Shown: piece by piece, positions 8,938-17,646 of the stretch
Layout: each line of letters opens with the position of its first letter
How positions within the stretch are numbered: position 1 is the stretch's first letter
Source: Embleya scabrispora
GTDB lineage: Bacteria; Actinomycetota; Actinomycetes; Streptomycetales; Streptomycetaceae
Length of the DNA: 64,000 bases
Assembly (NCBI RefSeq): GCF_002024165.1
Contig: NZ_MWQN01000001.1
Location: forward strand, 2,604,001 to 2,668,000
Reading direction: 5' to 3'
Notes under the pieces: generated by a model
The model's input: the letters and a program-made list of their open reading frames with translations, nothing else
What the model was told of the DNA's origin: nothing
Database searches by the model: none
Program-made: the position numbers and the translations under genes

Positions 8938-11900
8938 CAGCGGCGGCCCTTCCGGGGAGTGCGGGTGACGAGTTCCTCGAAGCCTGGCGCATCGCCGTCC
9001 TGCACGCGCCGCCAGGCCCGGTGGAACAGTTCGGGCACGGGCAGGTCGGGCACGATCACACCGTGTCCGGGCTTCGGGTAGAGCCCCTCCTTCCAGACCT
9101 CCAGGGGCAGTGCGGGGCTCTTCAGCGCGTTCCAGCCGCCGGGCAGGAAGAGGGAGCGGCCGGCCCGGGCCCGCTTGGCCTCGACGACCAGGTCGGTGCC
9201 GGCGAGTTCGGTCCGGGCCTTCTTCAGCCGGGCGGGCTTCCAGCCGGTCCAGCGGGCGACCTGACGATCCGTCGGGTCCGGCAGGGCGAGCAACTGCAGG
9301 TACAGGACGGCGGCGTCCTCGCCGATGCCGTGCGTCTTGGCCACCTCGGCGACCAACTCCGGAACCGAGTGGCTCGGGTCCTGCGGGACGCCGGGCGGGC
9401 CGTCGGCGCGCAGGAGTGCCTCGAAGGCGGGGTCGAGGATGCGGCGGAAGGCGGCGAAGGCGACGGACTTCGCCTCGCCGCGCAGCGCGATCAGCCGGTC
9501 GAACCACGGGTCGTCGGCACCGGTGAAGCCGGCGGTGCGCACCAGGGTGAACTCGTTGTCGGTGTACCAGGGGCGCAGCCAGAAGCGGTCCTCGATCCGG
9601 AGCACGCCGTCGGGGTCGGTGCCGCCGGTGGCGGGCAGTCCGGCCGCCTCGCGCAACAGGGTGGAGGTGGCGCCGCGCTCGGCGTACTCGACGTCCAGGT
9701 CGGCCACCAGACCCGGGTCGGCCACCCGCTTGCGCAGCAGGTCGAGCACGCGCGGCAGGTGCGGGCGCAGCGGATCGCCGTAGGGCAGCCGGTAGGCCAG
9801 CCAGGCGAGCGCGGTGACCGCCAGAGCGAGGGTGTGGCCGGCGGGCACGGCGGCGGGGTCGGAGGCGACGAGGTGGCCGTCCTTGTCGACGCTGTGGGTG
9901 GAGGTGCCGGTGATCCACCGGTGGGATTCGGGGGTGAGGACGTACTCGAACGCGGCGGCGGGGATGCCCCGCACGTCCGCCGCGACCTCCTCGGGCAGCC
10001 GCAACACCCGGCCGAACGCGGCCTCCCAGGCGCGGCAGGCGGACGGGATGTCCCAGCCGCTCGTCCACAGGGCGGCGACGTCCTCGGGCCGCTCGGGCAC
10101 CAGCGCGCCCTGGACGCCGGCGCGCGCCACGCGGTCGAGCCGGTCCAACTGCTCGCGGGCGCTGGTCGCCTCGGCCGCTCTGAGGTCGAGCACCGCCCGG
10201 CGGTCCTTGTCCATGTCGCCCGCGACCAGCCCGGCGAGCAGCACGCTCGCCTCGGCGCGGCCCAGTCCGGTGCCCTCGGTCAGGGCCGGCACCGCTTCCG
10301 GTCGCCACGGGACCGGGCCGTGGGCACGGATGCCCTCGACGACGGCGGCGACCCGCTCGGCGGACATCGGCTCGCGGTAGCGGTGTTCCTCGTGCGTGGT
10401 GAAGCCGTCGACCGCCTCGAATCGGCCCGACGGGTCGTGGTCGAGCGCGAGCCAGTGCTGCGTGTCGTTGCCGTAGGTGTACTGGCTGTCCAGGATGAAC
10501 ACGGTGCGGTCGGCGCGGCGCAGCACCCGCCCCTTGCGCTTGCGGTCCTTCTTCTTGCCGGTGGGCTCGCACAACACGACCCGGCGCAGTGTCCCGGCGG
10601 GGGTGCCCAGCGGGCCGGCGGCGAGCGCCTCCAGGAGCACCAGCAGCGAGGCGCGCTGCGTGTCGGAGGTGAGCGGCGACAGGGCGCGGGCGACCATCAC
10701 GGCGCGGGAGTCGAGCAGGTCGTGCCAGGCGGCGATGTGGGGCTCCCGCAGCCCCTCGGGTTCGGTGGTCCACTCGGCCGGGCCGTCGGTGCGCGCGAGC
10801 ATCGCGGCCACCGCGGCGATGTGTTCGAGCGTGGTCCAGGTGCCCTGGCCCTGGTTGCCGTAGTAGCGGCAGCCGACGCCCGCGATGCCGGCCACCGCCG
10901 GGCACAGTTCGTTGTCCCGGCCGTGCTCGGGGCCGGTGGGCACCGCGCGGGGCTGCTTCTCCTTGCGGTTCACCTTGCCGAAGTCGCGCAGCCGCTCGGC
11001 GAGTCGGGCGGTCTCCCCGACCAGCGAGGCGACGCCGCGGACCAGGCCGGCGTGGCTGATCGCGGGCAGCAGGCGGCGCACCGGTGCGGTCCGGATCGGG
11101 TCCGGCTTGGCGGGCTTGTTCGGCGACCCCTTGGCGGCCTCGTACTCGGCCCGGGCGCGATCGCGGTCCGCGCGCACCTCCTCGACCAGTGCGCCGGCCT
11201 GCTCGGGGGTGATCGCGCGCAGCGCCAGCGAACCGGCCTCGTCGCGCGGTCGCAGCGCGTGCCAGAACGCGGGCTGCGGTACCACCCGGGTGCCGGCGGC
11301 CAGTCCGGTGCCGGCGCCGCAGTGGCCGAGCAGCACGCCCTCGTTCCACAGCGTCACAGCCCCGTTGTGGGGGGCGACCGCCGTCGGGGCCGTGCCGCCG
11401 GGCAGGCGCAGCGCGCCGATCGGAATCTCCGTCGGCCGCTGGTCCCAGTGCCGCCGGCCGCGCACGGGCGCGGTCACGGTGCGGCCGTCGACCGAGCCGG
11501 TGGTGAGGGTGTCGCCGTCGATCCGGACCCAGCGGCCCACGAGCTTGCCGTCGGTGCCGAACGGGGTCTGCTCCAGGCCGGGCAGCAGCGGCAACAGCTC
11601 GCACCCGTCGGGCACCAGCGAGCCGCCGTCGGCGACCGCCGCGGCGAACGGGGCGGGCAGCGAGGCGCGGCCGTGGGTGCCGGTGGCCGGGTCGAACTCG
11701 GTCCACTTGCGGTCCGAGCGCTCGTAGTCGAGCGACCAATGGGTGGTGCCGTCGGTGAGCACGCCCCGGCGCGCGGGCAGCTTGGTGTCGCCGGCGTACA
11801 GCGGCCGGCCGCCGGTGGTCACCCCGCCGTCGGGCAGCGCGAGGGAGAGCATGGTGCCGTCGGAGCCGTTGTTCGGCGGTCCGCCGAGCAGGAACGTCTC

Positions 11901-13811
11901 GGTCGGGCGCGCGGACCAGTAGCCCTCCCATTCGTAGTCGGAGTTGTACCAGGCGACCAGGAGTTGTCCGTCGACGTAGCGGTACTGGGTGCGCTGCCAG
12001 CCGGTGCGGTCCTTGGGCACGCGCGGTTCGTGGTCGAGCAGGATGCCCTCGGGGCCGACCACGAGCGCGCGCTTGTCGGTGGAGAGCACGAGCGCGGGCC
12101 AGGACTCGTCGATCCGCACGTCGCCCTTGCGGCCGAGCAGTTCGACGGCCTCGTCGAGCGCGGGCCAGCCGAGTTCGTCGTAGACGCCGGCGCGCAGCGT
12201 GGTGGCGAGCAGCGCGATCGCGTCGAACGCGCGGACCCGGGCGACCAGGTCGGGGGTCACGTCCTCGACCACGCCGCGGAATCCGTCGAGCACCTTGAGC
12301 TCGCGCTCGGCGTCGGGCAAGCCGGCGGCCGAGGTGAGCCGTTCGCCCAGCTCGGTGAGCCGGCGGGCGAGCACGGGGCGCAGCACGGGGTGGGCGGCGG
12401 TGCCCGGCTGGTGCTTGGCGGCCAGGCCGCCGACGGCGCTCAGGAGCAGGGGCAGAAAGCGCTCGTCGGCGGCGACCGCGGTCAGCTCGCGCCGGCCCTC
12501 GGCCTCGTCGTCCCACCATTCGCCCAGGACGAAGGTGTGCTTGGGCTCCGGGTCGGTCACGGGTATGCGCTCGGTCAGGGCCAGGTCCAGCAGGTCCAGG
12601 TCGACGCCGGTGCGCCACCCGCTGCCGCCGAACAGGGTGATCGGCACCGCCTCGGCGCGCAGCCTGTCGGCCATCCGGGCGACCAGCGCGGCGGTGCGCG
12701 CGCTGCGTCCGGAGTAGCCCCAGCCGCGCTGACGGTGCGCGGCCCAGCGGGTGACCCACTGGGCCCGGGCGCCCGGTTCGAGGTCGCCGTCGACGAGCAG
12801 GTCCAGGACGCCGGCGTCGTCGAGCAGGTCGAGCCAGAAGTCGTCGACCTCGCCGTTGGACGCCGAACCGCCGGGCGTGGGCAGGATGTCGAGGAGGCGG
12901 ACCCGCGACTGGGGTTCGGCGCCGGCCAGTGCCGCGATCGGGGCGCGGTTGACCTTCCAGAAGGACAGCGGCGCGCGGGCGATGGCGGGGGTGGCGAGCA
13001 GTTCGCGCAGCAGCGCGCGCTCCTCGTCGGTGTGGTCGCCGCCGGCCGCGCGGATCAGCGCGCGGGCGTCCTCGGCCAGGCCGGCGTACGGCGGCATGCC
13101 CGCGGTGCAGCGCTCGACCGCCAGTTGGCGGAACTGTACCCACGCCTCGGCGGGACCGAGGCGGGCGGCGAGCGACTTGGCGTGCTCCTTGAGCGCCTTG
13201 GCGGTCAGCGCGCCGGCGAAGGCGAACTCCAGGAAGACCGCGCGCAGCCGCTCCTCCTCGATCGCCAGGTTGTGCACCCGCTCGGCCTCGCGGGCCTTGC
13301 CGAAGAACGCGGACGCGTAGGTCTTGTTGTCGTGCTTGAGGAAGATCCGCGCGGCCTGCTCGTGGAAGGTGGGCAGGAAGTGCGGTACGGCTCGGCCGAG
13401 GCGGACCGCGAGCTGGTCGAAGCCGTCCTTGGCCGCGCCGGGCTTGGTCTTGGCCTGCCGGTCCAGGCGTTCGATGTCGCGGACCAGGGCCAGCGCGTGG
13501 TGTCCGTTCGCCGGGTCGTTGACCAGTGCCCAGGCGGGGAAGCCGAGCGCCTCGCGGCGGACCTGGCCGACCTCGGGGGCGTCCGCCTCGCGGGTCAGCC
13601 CCAAGAAGCCGAGCGCCAGGTCCTCGGCCTCGCCCAGGGTGCCCGGGACCAGCCGGACGATCGGGCGGTCGCCGAACGCGGGGTGCAGGTAGGTGCGCAC
13701 GGTGAGCGTGTCGATGTCGTCGCCGGCGAGGGTGCCGACGGGCAGGACGGCGCCCGCGTCCAGCAGGACGCGCGACGGGTCGGGGGTGGTGCCCGTGCCG
13801 GTGGTGTTCAT
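8937..13811 (-). CDS. Very large protein of the MoxR/vWA cluster, C-terminal winged-helix-like segment
   Basis: A 1,624-residue cytosolic protein with no signal peptide or membrane segment. Most of it is long helical sequence without a motif I recognise. A middle region (about residues 590-800) is rich in Trp, Tyr and Gly and looks like beta-repeat sequence. Near the C-terminus (about residues 1515-1570) the pattern DRQVARWTGWKPARLKKARTEL followed by a short hairpin looks like a helix-turn-helix/winged-helix, which suggests nucleic-acid binding. The ATG at 13811 overlaps the DUF4132 gene stop (ATGA), and its own stop overlaps the ATPase start. It may be the client or effector scaffold of the MoxR system, but this is inference. 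Confidence 0.8.
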   Translation of the reverse strand: MNTTGTGTTPDPSRVLLDAGAVLPVGTLAGDDIDTLTVRTYLHPAFGDRPIVRLVPGTLGEAEDLALGFLGLTREADAPEVGQVRREALGFPAWALVNDPANGHHALALVRDIERLDRQAKTKPGAAKDGFDQLAVRLGRAVPHFLPTFHEQAARIFLKHDNKTYASAFFGKAREAERVHNLAIEEERLRAVFLEFAFAGALTAKALKEHAKSLAARLGPAEAWVQFRQLAVERCTAGMPPYAGLAEDARALIRAAGGDHTDEERALLRELLATPAIARAPLSFWKVNRAPIAALAGAEPQSRVRLLDILPTPGGSASNGEVDDFWLDLLDDAGVLDLLVDGDLEPGARAQWVTRWAAHRQRGWGYSGRSARTAALVARMADRLRAEAVPITLFGGSGWRTGVDLDLLDLALTERIPVTDPEPKHTFVLGEWWDDEAEGRRELTAVAADERFLPLLLSAVGGLAAKHQPGTAAHPVLRPVLARRLTELGERLTSAAGLPDAERELKVLDGFRGVVEDVTPDLVARVRAFDAIALLATTLRAGVYDELGWPALDEAVELLGRKGDVRIDESWPALVLSTDKRALVVGPEGILLDHEPRVPKDRTGWQRTQYRYVDGQLLVAWYNSDYEWEGYWSARPTETFLLGGPPNNGSDGTMLSLALPDGGVTTGGRPLYAGDTKLPARRGVLTDGTTHWSLDYERSDRKWTEFDPATGTHGRASLPAPFAAAVADGGSLVPDGCELLPLLPGLEQTPFGTDGKLVGRWVRIDGDTLTTGSVDGRTVTAPVRGRRHWDQRPTEIPIGALRLPGGTAPTAVAPHNGAVTLWNEGVLLGHCGAGTGLAAGTRVVPQPAFWHALRPRDEAGSLALRAITPEQAGALVEEVRADRDRARAEYEAAKGSPNKPAKPDPIRTAPVRRLLPAISHAGLVRGVASLVGETARLAERLRDFGKVNRKEKQPRAVPTGPEHGRDNELCPAVAGIAGVGCRYYGNQGQGTWTTLEHIAAVAAMLARTDGPAEWTTEPEGLREPHIAAWHDLLDSRAVMVARALSPLTSDTQRASLLVLLEALAAGPLGTPAGTLRRVVLCEPTGKKKDRKRKGRVLRRADRTVFILDSQYTYGNDTQHWLALDHDPSGRFEAVDGFTTHEEHRYREPMSAERVAAVVEGIRAHGPVPWRPEAVPALTEGTGLGRAEASVLLAGLVAGDMDKDRRAVLDLRAAEATSAREQLDRLDRVARAGVQGALVPERPEDVAALWTSGWDIPSACRAWEAAFGRVLRLPEEVAADVRGIPAAAFEYVLTPESHRWITGTSTHSVDKDGHLVASDPAAVPAGHTLALAVTALAWLAYRLPYGDPLRPHLPRVLDLLRKRVADPGLVADLDVEYAERGATSTLLREAAGLPATGGTDPDGVLRIEDRFWLRPWYTDNEFTLVRTAGFTGADDPWFDRLIALRGEAKSVAFAAFRRILDPAFEALLRADGPPGVPQDPSHSVPELVAEVAKTHGIGEDAAVLYLQLLALPDPTDRQVARWTGWKPARLKKARTELAGTDLVVEAKRARAGRSLFLPGGWNALKSPALPLEVWKEGLYPKPGHGVIVPDLPVPELFHRAWRRVQDGDAPGFEELVTRTPRKGRR

Positions 13812-14662
13812 GCCGCGTCCTCCGTGGTTTCGATCGTGCGGCCCGCGTACAGCGCGGCGCCCATCCGCATGCCCTCCGACCAGGCCACCGGCGGCACCCG
13901 GTCGAGGGTCAGCGCGGTGCCGTCCTCGGTCCAGGCGACCGAGCCGGTCTCGGTCGATTCGTAGCCGTCGTAGTCGCCCAGCCACATCCGCGCCTCGATC
14001 TCGCGGCCGCCGTCGAGCACGGTGCACACGGCCTGGCCGCCGCGCACCTGGTAGCCCAGCTGGGTGGCCCGGCCGATCAGGAAGCGCAGCTGGTCGTAGC
14101 GGCCGCCGGCGAACTCCTCCACGCCGGTGCGGGCGGCGTCCACGTCGGCGGGGCGGTGCCACACCTCGCGGTAGAGCTGCTGGACGCGCTGCTCGACGCC
14201 GAGTTCGACGGCGAATTCGCGCAGGTCGTCGAGGTCGTCGAGGAGCACGGGGTGGGGGATGCGGATGGTTCGCGCGTCGAGGTGGACGGTGTCGCCGTCG
14301 GGGTCGACGATGCCGACGCCGCGCTCGGGGTCCGCGCCGCGCAGGAATCCGGCCGGCGCGCCGTCCTCACCGGTGGTGACCACCAGGTCGCGCAGCACCC
14401 GCTGCCAGGCGGGATCCGGCCACACGCGGGCCAGCACCGCGACCGGGACCGGGAGCGAGCCGATCATCCAGCGCTCCACCGCGTCCAGGCAGGCCCGATC
14501 GTGGCGTTCCAGCCACTCGACGAGCTGCCGCAGGCCCACCACGGCCGGGTCGTCGGCGAGTTTCCCGGGCACCGACTTCAGTTGCCGCCCCTTGGCGTTG
14601 CGGCACACCACCTTGCCGTCTTCCAGGGCGACCTCATAGTCGCCCGCCCGGATCCATCCCAC
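13808..14662 (-). CDS. DUF4132-domain protein (MolR/YehI-related), first gene of the MoxR/vWA operon
   Basis: A 284-residue protein. Residues about 60-240 match the DUF4132 pattern: WMIGSLPVPVAVLARVWPDP, then IRIPHPVLLDDLDDLREF and the VQQLYREVW segment. E. coli MolR/YehI is a much longer DUF4132 protein encoded beside the same set of genes, so here the domain may be split from the large neighbour. The start is GTG with GGAGGGG 6 bases upstream, and the next gene overlaps by 4 bases. The function of DUF4132 is unknown. The start lies about 225 bp from the divergent small gene at 14888, so the operon promoter should be in that gap. Confidence 0.82.
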   Translation of the reverse strand: MGWIRAGDYEVALEDGKVVCRNAKGRQLKSVPGKLADDPAVVGLRQLVEWLERHDRACLDAVERWMIGSLPVPVAVLARVWPDPAWQRVLRDLVVTTGEDGAPAGFLRGADPERGVGIVDPDGDTVHLDARTIRIPHPVLLDDLDDLREFAVELGVEQRVQQLYREVWHRPADVDAARTGVEEFAGGRYDQLRFLIGRATQLGYQVRGGQAVCTVLDGGREIEARMWLGDYDGYESTETGSVAWTEDGTALTLDRVPPVAWSEGMRMGAALYAGRTIETTEDAA

Positions 14663-14887
14663 GATCGTTCCCCTCCACGCATGTCTGCGAATGTCGGTGA
14701 CAACCCGTCAACTGCCCGGCGGCACAAGGCGCTCGGCGCCCGTGATCAGGTTGGCGGGAACGTTAGCCGTCGATTCCGACAGCGCCGTCACCCGTCAGGA
14801 TGAAACACCGCGCGAATCGACATTCGATGGCCGAAAAGTACGCCCCGCAGGGAAATTCGCGGGGGCGGGTCGACTAACTTGCGGGGA

Positions 14888-15199
14888 ATGACCGTGCCCG
14901 CCGTGCCTCGTGGACTGCGCAGTTTGATTCCCGGCCCCGGCCCGGAGGCGATTGTGGACGACGCGGGGCGACCCGCGGCCGGCTCCGCCGTGGCCGCCGG
15001 ACCCCCGGACGGGGCGCCGCCGATCGCGGCCAGGACCCGCTCGATGCTGGACGGGCTCGCGGCGGTGCCGGTGCCGCGCGCGGTCGCCGAGGCGTCGGCG
15101 GACGTGTTGTGCGCGCTGGCCGCGAGCGCCCCGGCGGAACTGGCACAGGTGGCCCGCGAACTGGCCGGGCGGTTGCGGGCCGCCGCTCGAACGGCCTAA
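14888..15199 (+). CDS. Small hypothetical protein upstream of the chaplin gene
   Basis: A predicted 103-residue protein, rich in Ala and Pro in its N-terminal half, with a helical C-terminal half (MLDGLAAVPVPRAVAEASADVL, then APAELAQVARELAGRLRAA). No family was recognised and there is no signal peptide. A TAACTT box ends 7 bases before the ATG, compatible with a leaderless transcript, since no clear ribosome-binding site is seen. It may instead be non-coding spacer between the MoxR operon and the chaplin gene. Confidence 0.4.
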   Translation: MTVPAVPRGLRSLIPGPGPEAIVDDAGRPAAGSAVAAGPPDGAPPIAARTRSMLDGLAAVPVPRAVAEASADVLCALAASAPAELAQVARELAGRLRAAARTA

Positions 15200-15264
15200 T
15201 CGGGCGGGCCGGCACCGCTCGTTCGGAGGTGTCGCCGTATCCCCCGGCGCGTCGGCGCGTTGAT

Positions 15265-15292
15265 CAGGACCCACCCGCCGAGGTGGGTCCTG
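15265..15292 (+). promoter_or_regulatory. Strong hairpin in the leader of the chaplin gene
   Basis: The arms at 15265-15275 and 15282-15292 pair perfectly over 11 bp around a CGCCGA loop. The hairpin ends 25 bp before the chaplin ATG, so it is either the terminator of the small upstream gene or a structured 5' leader of the chaplin mRNA. Confidence 0.6.
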
Positions 15293-15317
15293 TACGAACC
15301 GAAAGGACCGACACAAG

Positions 15318-15560
15318 ATGTCGCGTATCGCCAAGTCCGCCGTCCTGACCGCCGCTGTGGGCGCCGCTCTCGCGGGCGCTGCCGGCCCCGCGATGGCCAC
15401 TGCCGACGCCGACGGCGCGGCGGTCGGCTCGCCCGGCGTGGTGTCCGGGAACAACATCCAGGTTCCGATCCACATCCCGGTCAACCTGTGCGGCAACACC
15501 ATCAACGTCATCGCGGCGCTCAACCCGACCTGGGGCAACGTCTGCGTCAACGCCGGCTGA
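15318..15560 (+). CDS. Short chaplin (secreted hydrophobic surface protein)
   Basis: An 80-residue precursor with an N-terminal Sec signal peptide (about residues 1-27, ending AMA) and one chaplin domain, from VGSPGVVSGNNIQVPIHIPV to GNVCVN. It has the two conserved cysteines (NLCGNTINV and GNVCVN) that form a disulfide. Short chaplins assemble into amyloid fibrils on aerial hyphae and spores and lower surface tension. Its single domain and lack of a sortase signal place it with the ChpD-H type. AAAGGA lies 10 bases upstream of the ATG. A terminator follows the stop codon. Confidence 0.95.
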   Translation: MSRIAKSAVLTAAVGAALAGAAGPAMATADADGAAVGSPGVVSGNNIQVPIHIPVNLCGNTINVIAALNPTWGNVCVNAG

Positions 15561-15571
15561 GCAAACGCCTG

Positions 15572-15613
15572 CGGCCCCGCTCGACGCGTGCTTGCACGCA
15601 TCGGGCGGGGCCG
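15572..15613 (+). terminator. Terminator of the chaplin gene
   Basis: The outer arms CGGCCCCGC (15572-15580) and GCGGGGCCG (15605-15613) enclose an inner GCGTGC/GCACGC stem. The hairpin begins 11 bp after the chaplin stop codon. Confidence 0.75.
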
Positions 15614-15737
15614 TGCCGTGTGTGCCCGCGATCGGGGGACCGTGGGCCGCGACGCCCGACGAGGAACCCGGACGGCGGGTGAACTCGCGCGGGGGCGTTG
15701 TTCCGTTCGACGTGGTTCGGGAGGTAGGAATGCGCGC

Positions 15738-16100
15738 ATGACATCCTTCGCCCTGCACCACGTACAGCTCGCGATCCCCGCCGGCAGCGAGGACGCGTGT
15801 CGTGCCTTCTATCTCGGCGTACTCGGCATGACCGAGGTGGCCAAACCGCCGGTGCCGGCGGCACGCGGCGGACTGTGGGTGCGCGCCGGCACGCTGGAGA
15901 TACACCTCGGCGTCGAGGCCGACTTCCGGCCCGCGCGCAAGGCCCATCCCGGGATCCTGGTCGACGACCTGGACGACGTGATGGCCCGGCTCGCGGCGCA
16001 CGGCACCGAGGTCACGCCCGACGGCGAGTTCCCCGGCCACCGCCGGTGCTACGCGCACGACGCGGTGGGCAACCGGCTCGAATTCCTCCAGCCGCTGTGA
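15738..16100 (+). CDS. VOC-superfamily protein (glyoxalase/bleomycin-resistance fold)
   Basis: A 120-residue single-domain vicinal-oxygen-chelate protein. It shows the opening HHVQLAIP with a metal-ligand His, a mid segment GTLEIHLGVE and the closing DAVGNRLEFLQP with the metal-ligand Glu. Such proteins are metal-dependent lyases, isomerases or small-molecule sequestering proteins; the substrate cannot be told from sequence. The ATG at 15738 has GGAGG about 11 bases upstream. An earlier ATG at 15730 is out of frame. It is convergent with ridA. Confidence 0.85.
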   Translation: MTSFALHHVQLAIPAGSEDACRAFYLGVLGMTEVAKPPVPAARGGLWVRAGTLEIHLGVEADFRPARKAHPGILVDDLDDVMARLAAHGTEVTPDGEFPGHRRCYAHDAVGNRLEFLQPL

Positions 16101-16119
16101 CCGCCCGCGCCGCCTCGGC

Positions 16120-16500
16120 TCACGGGCGGCGGGCCACCACGTCGATCTCGACCAGGATGTTCATCAGGTCCGAGCCGACGGTTGTGCGCACCGGGTACGG
16201 CGCGGTGAAGTACTCGCGGTAGACCTCGTCGTAGGCGGCGAAGTCGCGCTGGAGGTGTTCCAGGTGCGTGGTCACCTTCACCACGTGGCCGAAGTCGAGC
16301 CCGGCCTCGGCGAGCACGGCTCCGAGGTTGTCGAGCACCCGGCGGGTCTGGGTCGCCACGTCGTCGCCGACGGTCGCGCCGGTGGCCGGGTCGATCGGGC
16401 CCATGCCCGCGGTGTAGACGAAGTCGCCGGTGTCGATGCCCTGCGAGTAGGTGCCGCCGGGCTTCGGCGCGGCGTCGGTGCGGATTTCCTTGTGGGCCAT
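16120..16500 (-). CDS. RidA-family enamine/imine deaminase
   Basis: A 126-residue YjgF/RidA protein that hydrolyses reactive enamine/imine intermediates released by PLP enzymes such as serine/threonine dehydratases, protecting other PLP enzymes. It shows KPGGTYSQGI, VYTAGMGPIDPATG and the conserved Arg in APYPVRTTVGSDL. It is the last of four minus-strand genes (IclR, PLP deaminase, sugar kinase, RidA). Lying downstream of a D-serine-deaminase-like PLP enzyme fits its role of clearing 2-aminoacrylate. The ATG at 16500 is preceded by GGAAGG about 7 bases upstream. Confidence 0.93.
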   Translation of the reverse strand: MAHKEIRTDAAPKPGGTYSQGIDTGDFVYTAGMGPIDPATGATVGDDVATQTRRVLDNLGAVLAEAGLDFGHVVKVTTHLEHLQRDFAAYDEVYREYFTAPYPVRTTVGSDLMNILVEIDVVARRP

Positions 16501-16560
16501 GGTGGTTCGCCTTCCCGATCGCGTGTGCGGATGCGGGGGAATGCTACGTGCGGCCGGAAA

Positions 16561-17535
16561 TCAGCGGATGACCGCGTCGTCCTGGGCGAGCAGGCGCAAC
16601 TCGTCCCGGCGGGGCAGGCCCTCCCAGTCGCCGGGCACGGTCACCGCGAACGCCCCGGCCGCGGCGGCGGTGGCCAGCCGGGTCGCGACCGAACCGCCCC
16701 GGACCAGTTCGGCCAGGTAACCGGCGGCGAACGCGTCGCCCGCGCCGACCGGGTCGACCGCGTGCACCCGGTGCGGCGGCACCTCGTGCGGGCGGCCGTC
16801 GACGATCGCGACCGCGCCGCGCGCGCCGCGCTTGAGCAGTACCTGGGCGGGACCGAGCGCGGCCAACTCGCGGGCCAGGTCCACGAAGGGGGTGTGGTCC
16901 GGCACCTTGAGCACCAGGCGGGCCTCGTCCTCGGTGGCGAACAGGATGTCGGCGTGGCCGGCCAGGGCGCGCAGTTCGCCGGCGGCGTCCTCGGCCGACC
17001 ACAGCGCCCGCCGGTAGTTCAGGTCGAGCGAGACCGGGACGCCCGCCGCGTTCGCCTCGGCGACGGCCGCGCGCACCGCGGCGCGCGCGGTCGGGGAAAG
17101 CGCGGGGGTGATGCCGGTGATGTGCAGGATCCGGGCGGAGCGCACCAGGGCGGGGTTCACGTCGTCGGGGCACAGCCGGGAACCGGCGCTGCCCGCGCGG
17201 TAGTAGCGCACGTCGGTGGCCGCGCTGGTGCGTCGGGCCTTGACCATGAGCCCGGTGGGGGCCTCCGGGTCGACCACCGCGGCGCGCGTGTCCAGCCCCT
17301 CGCCGCCGAGCACGGTCAGCACCAGCCGGCCGAACTCGTCGTCGCCGACCCGGCCGATCCACGCGGCCCGCCCGCCGAGCCGGGTGATCCCGATCGCCAG
17401 GTTGCTCTCGGCCCCGCCGGTGGCGACGTCGAGCGTACGGGCGTGCCGCAGCGGGCCGATGTGCGGCGCGCGAAGCAGCACCATGGTCTCGCCGAGCGTG
17501 ACCACGTCCGGGGTTTCCCGGGGTTCGGCGGTCAT
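16561..17535 (-). CDS. PfkB-family sugar kinase (2-keto-3-deoxygluconate kinase-like)
   Basis: A 324-residue ribokinase-fold kinase. The N-terminal substrate region reads VVTLGETMVLLRAP, GGAESNLAIGITRLGG is PfkB signature 1, and VDPVGAGDAFAAGYLAEL is signature 2 with the catalytic Asp. Overall it resembles KDG kinases, which phosphorylate 2-keto-3-deoxysugar acids in the cytosol, but fructokinase-like specificity is possible. The ATG at 17535 (MTAEPRE) is chosen over the longer frame because GAGAGGA lies 5-6 bases upstream. It sits between the PLP deaminase and ridA, under the same IclR regulator by inference. Confidence 0.85.
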   Translation of the reverse strand: MTAEPRETPDVVTLGETMVLLRAPHIGPLRHARTLDVATGGAESNLAIGITRLGGRAAWIGRVGDDEFGRLVLTVLGGEGLDTRAAVVDPEAPTGLMVKARRTSAATDVRYYRAGSAGSRLCPDDVNPALVRSARILHITGITPALSPTARAAVRAAVAEANAAGVPVSLDLNYRRALWSAEDAAGELRALAGHADILFATEDEARLVLKVPDHTPFVDLARELAALGPAQVLLKRGARGAVAIVDGRPHEVPPHRVHAVDPVGAGDAFAAGYLAELVRGGSVATRLATAAAAGAFAVTVPGDWEGLPRRDELRLLAQDDAVIR

Positions 17536-17646
17536 GATGTCCTCTCGCGGGGGTCGCGTCGTCGACGGCATCGGATGCGGGATCGGTTCGGGTGGGGTGT
17601 ACCGGCGCTCCGGACCCGGGTCGGGGCCGGGCGCGGCTCCCCCCGG

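Noticed and set aside
8925-13964. 1,679-codon open frame on the plus strand
   Set aside because: It is antisense to the 1,624-residue cluster protein, Gly/Val/Gln/His-rich without domain character, and arises from high third-position GC.
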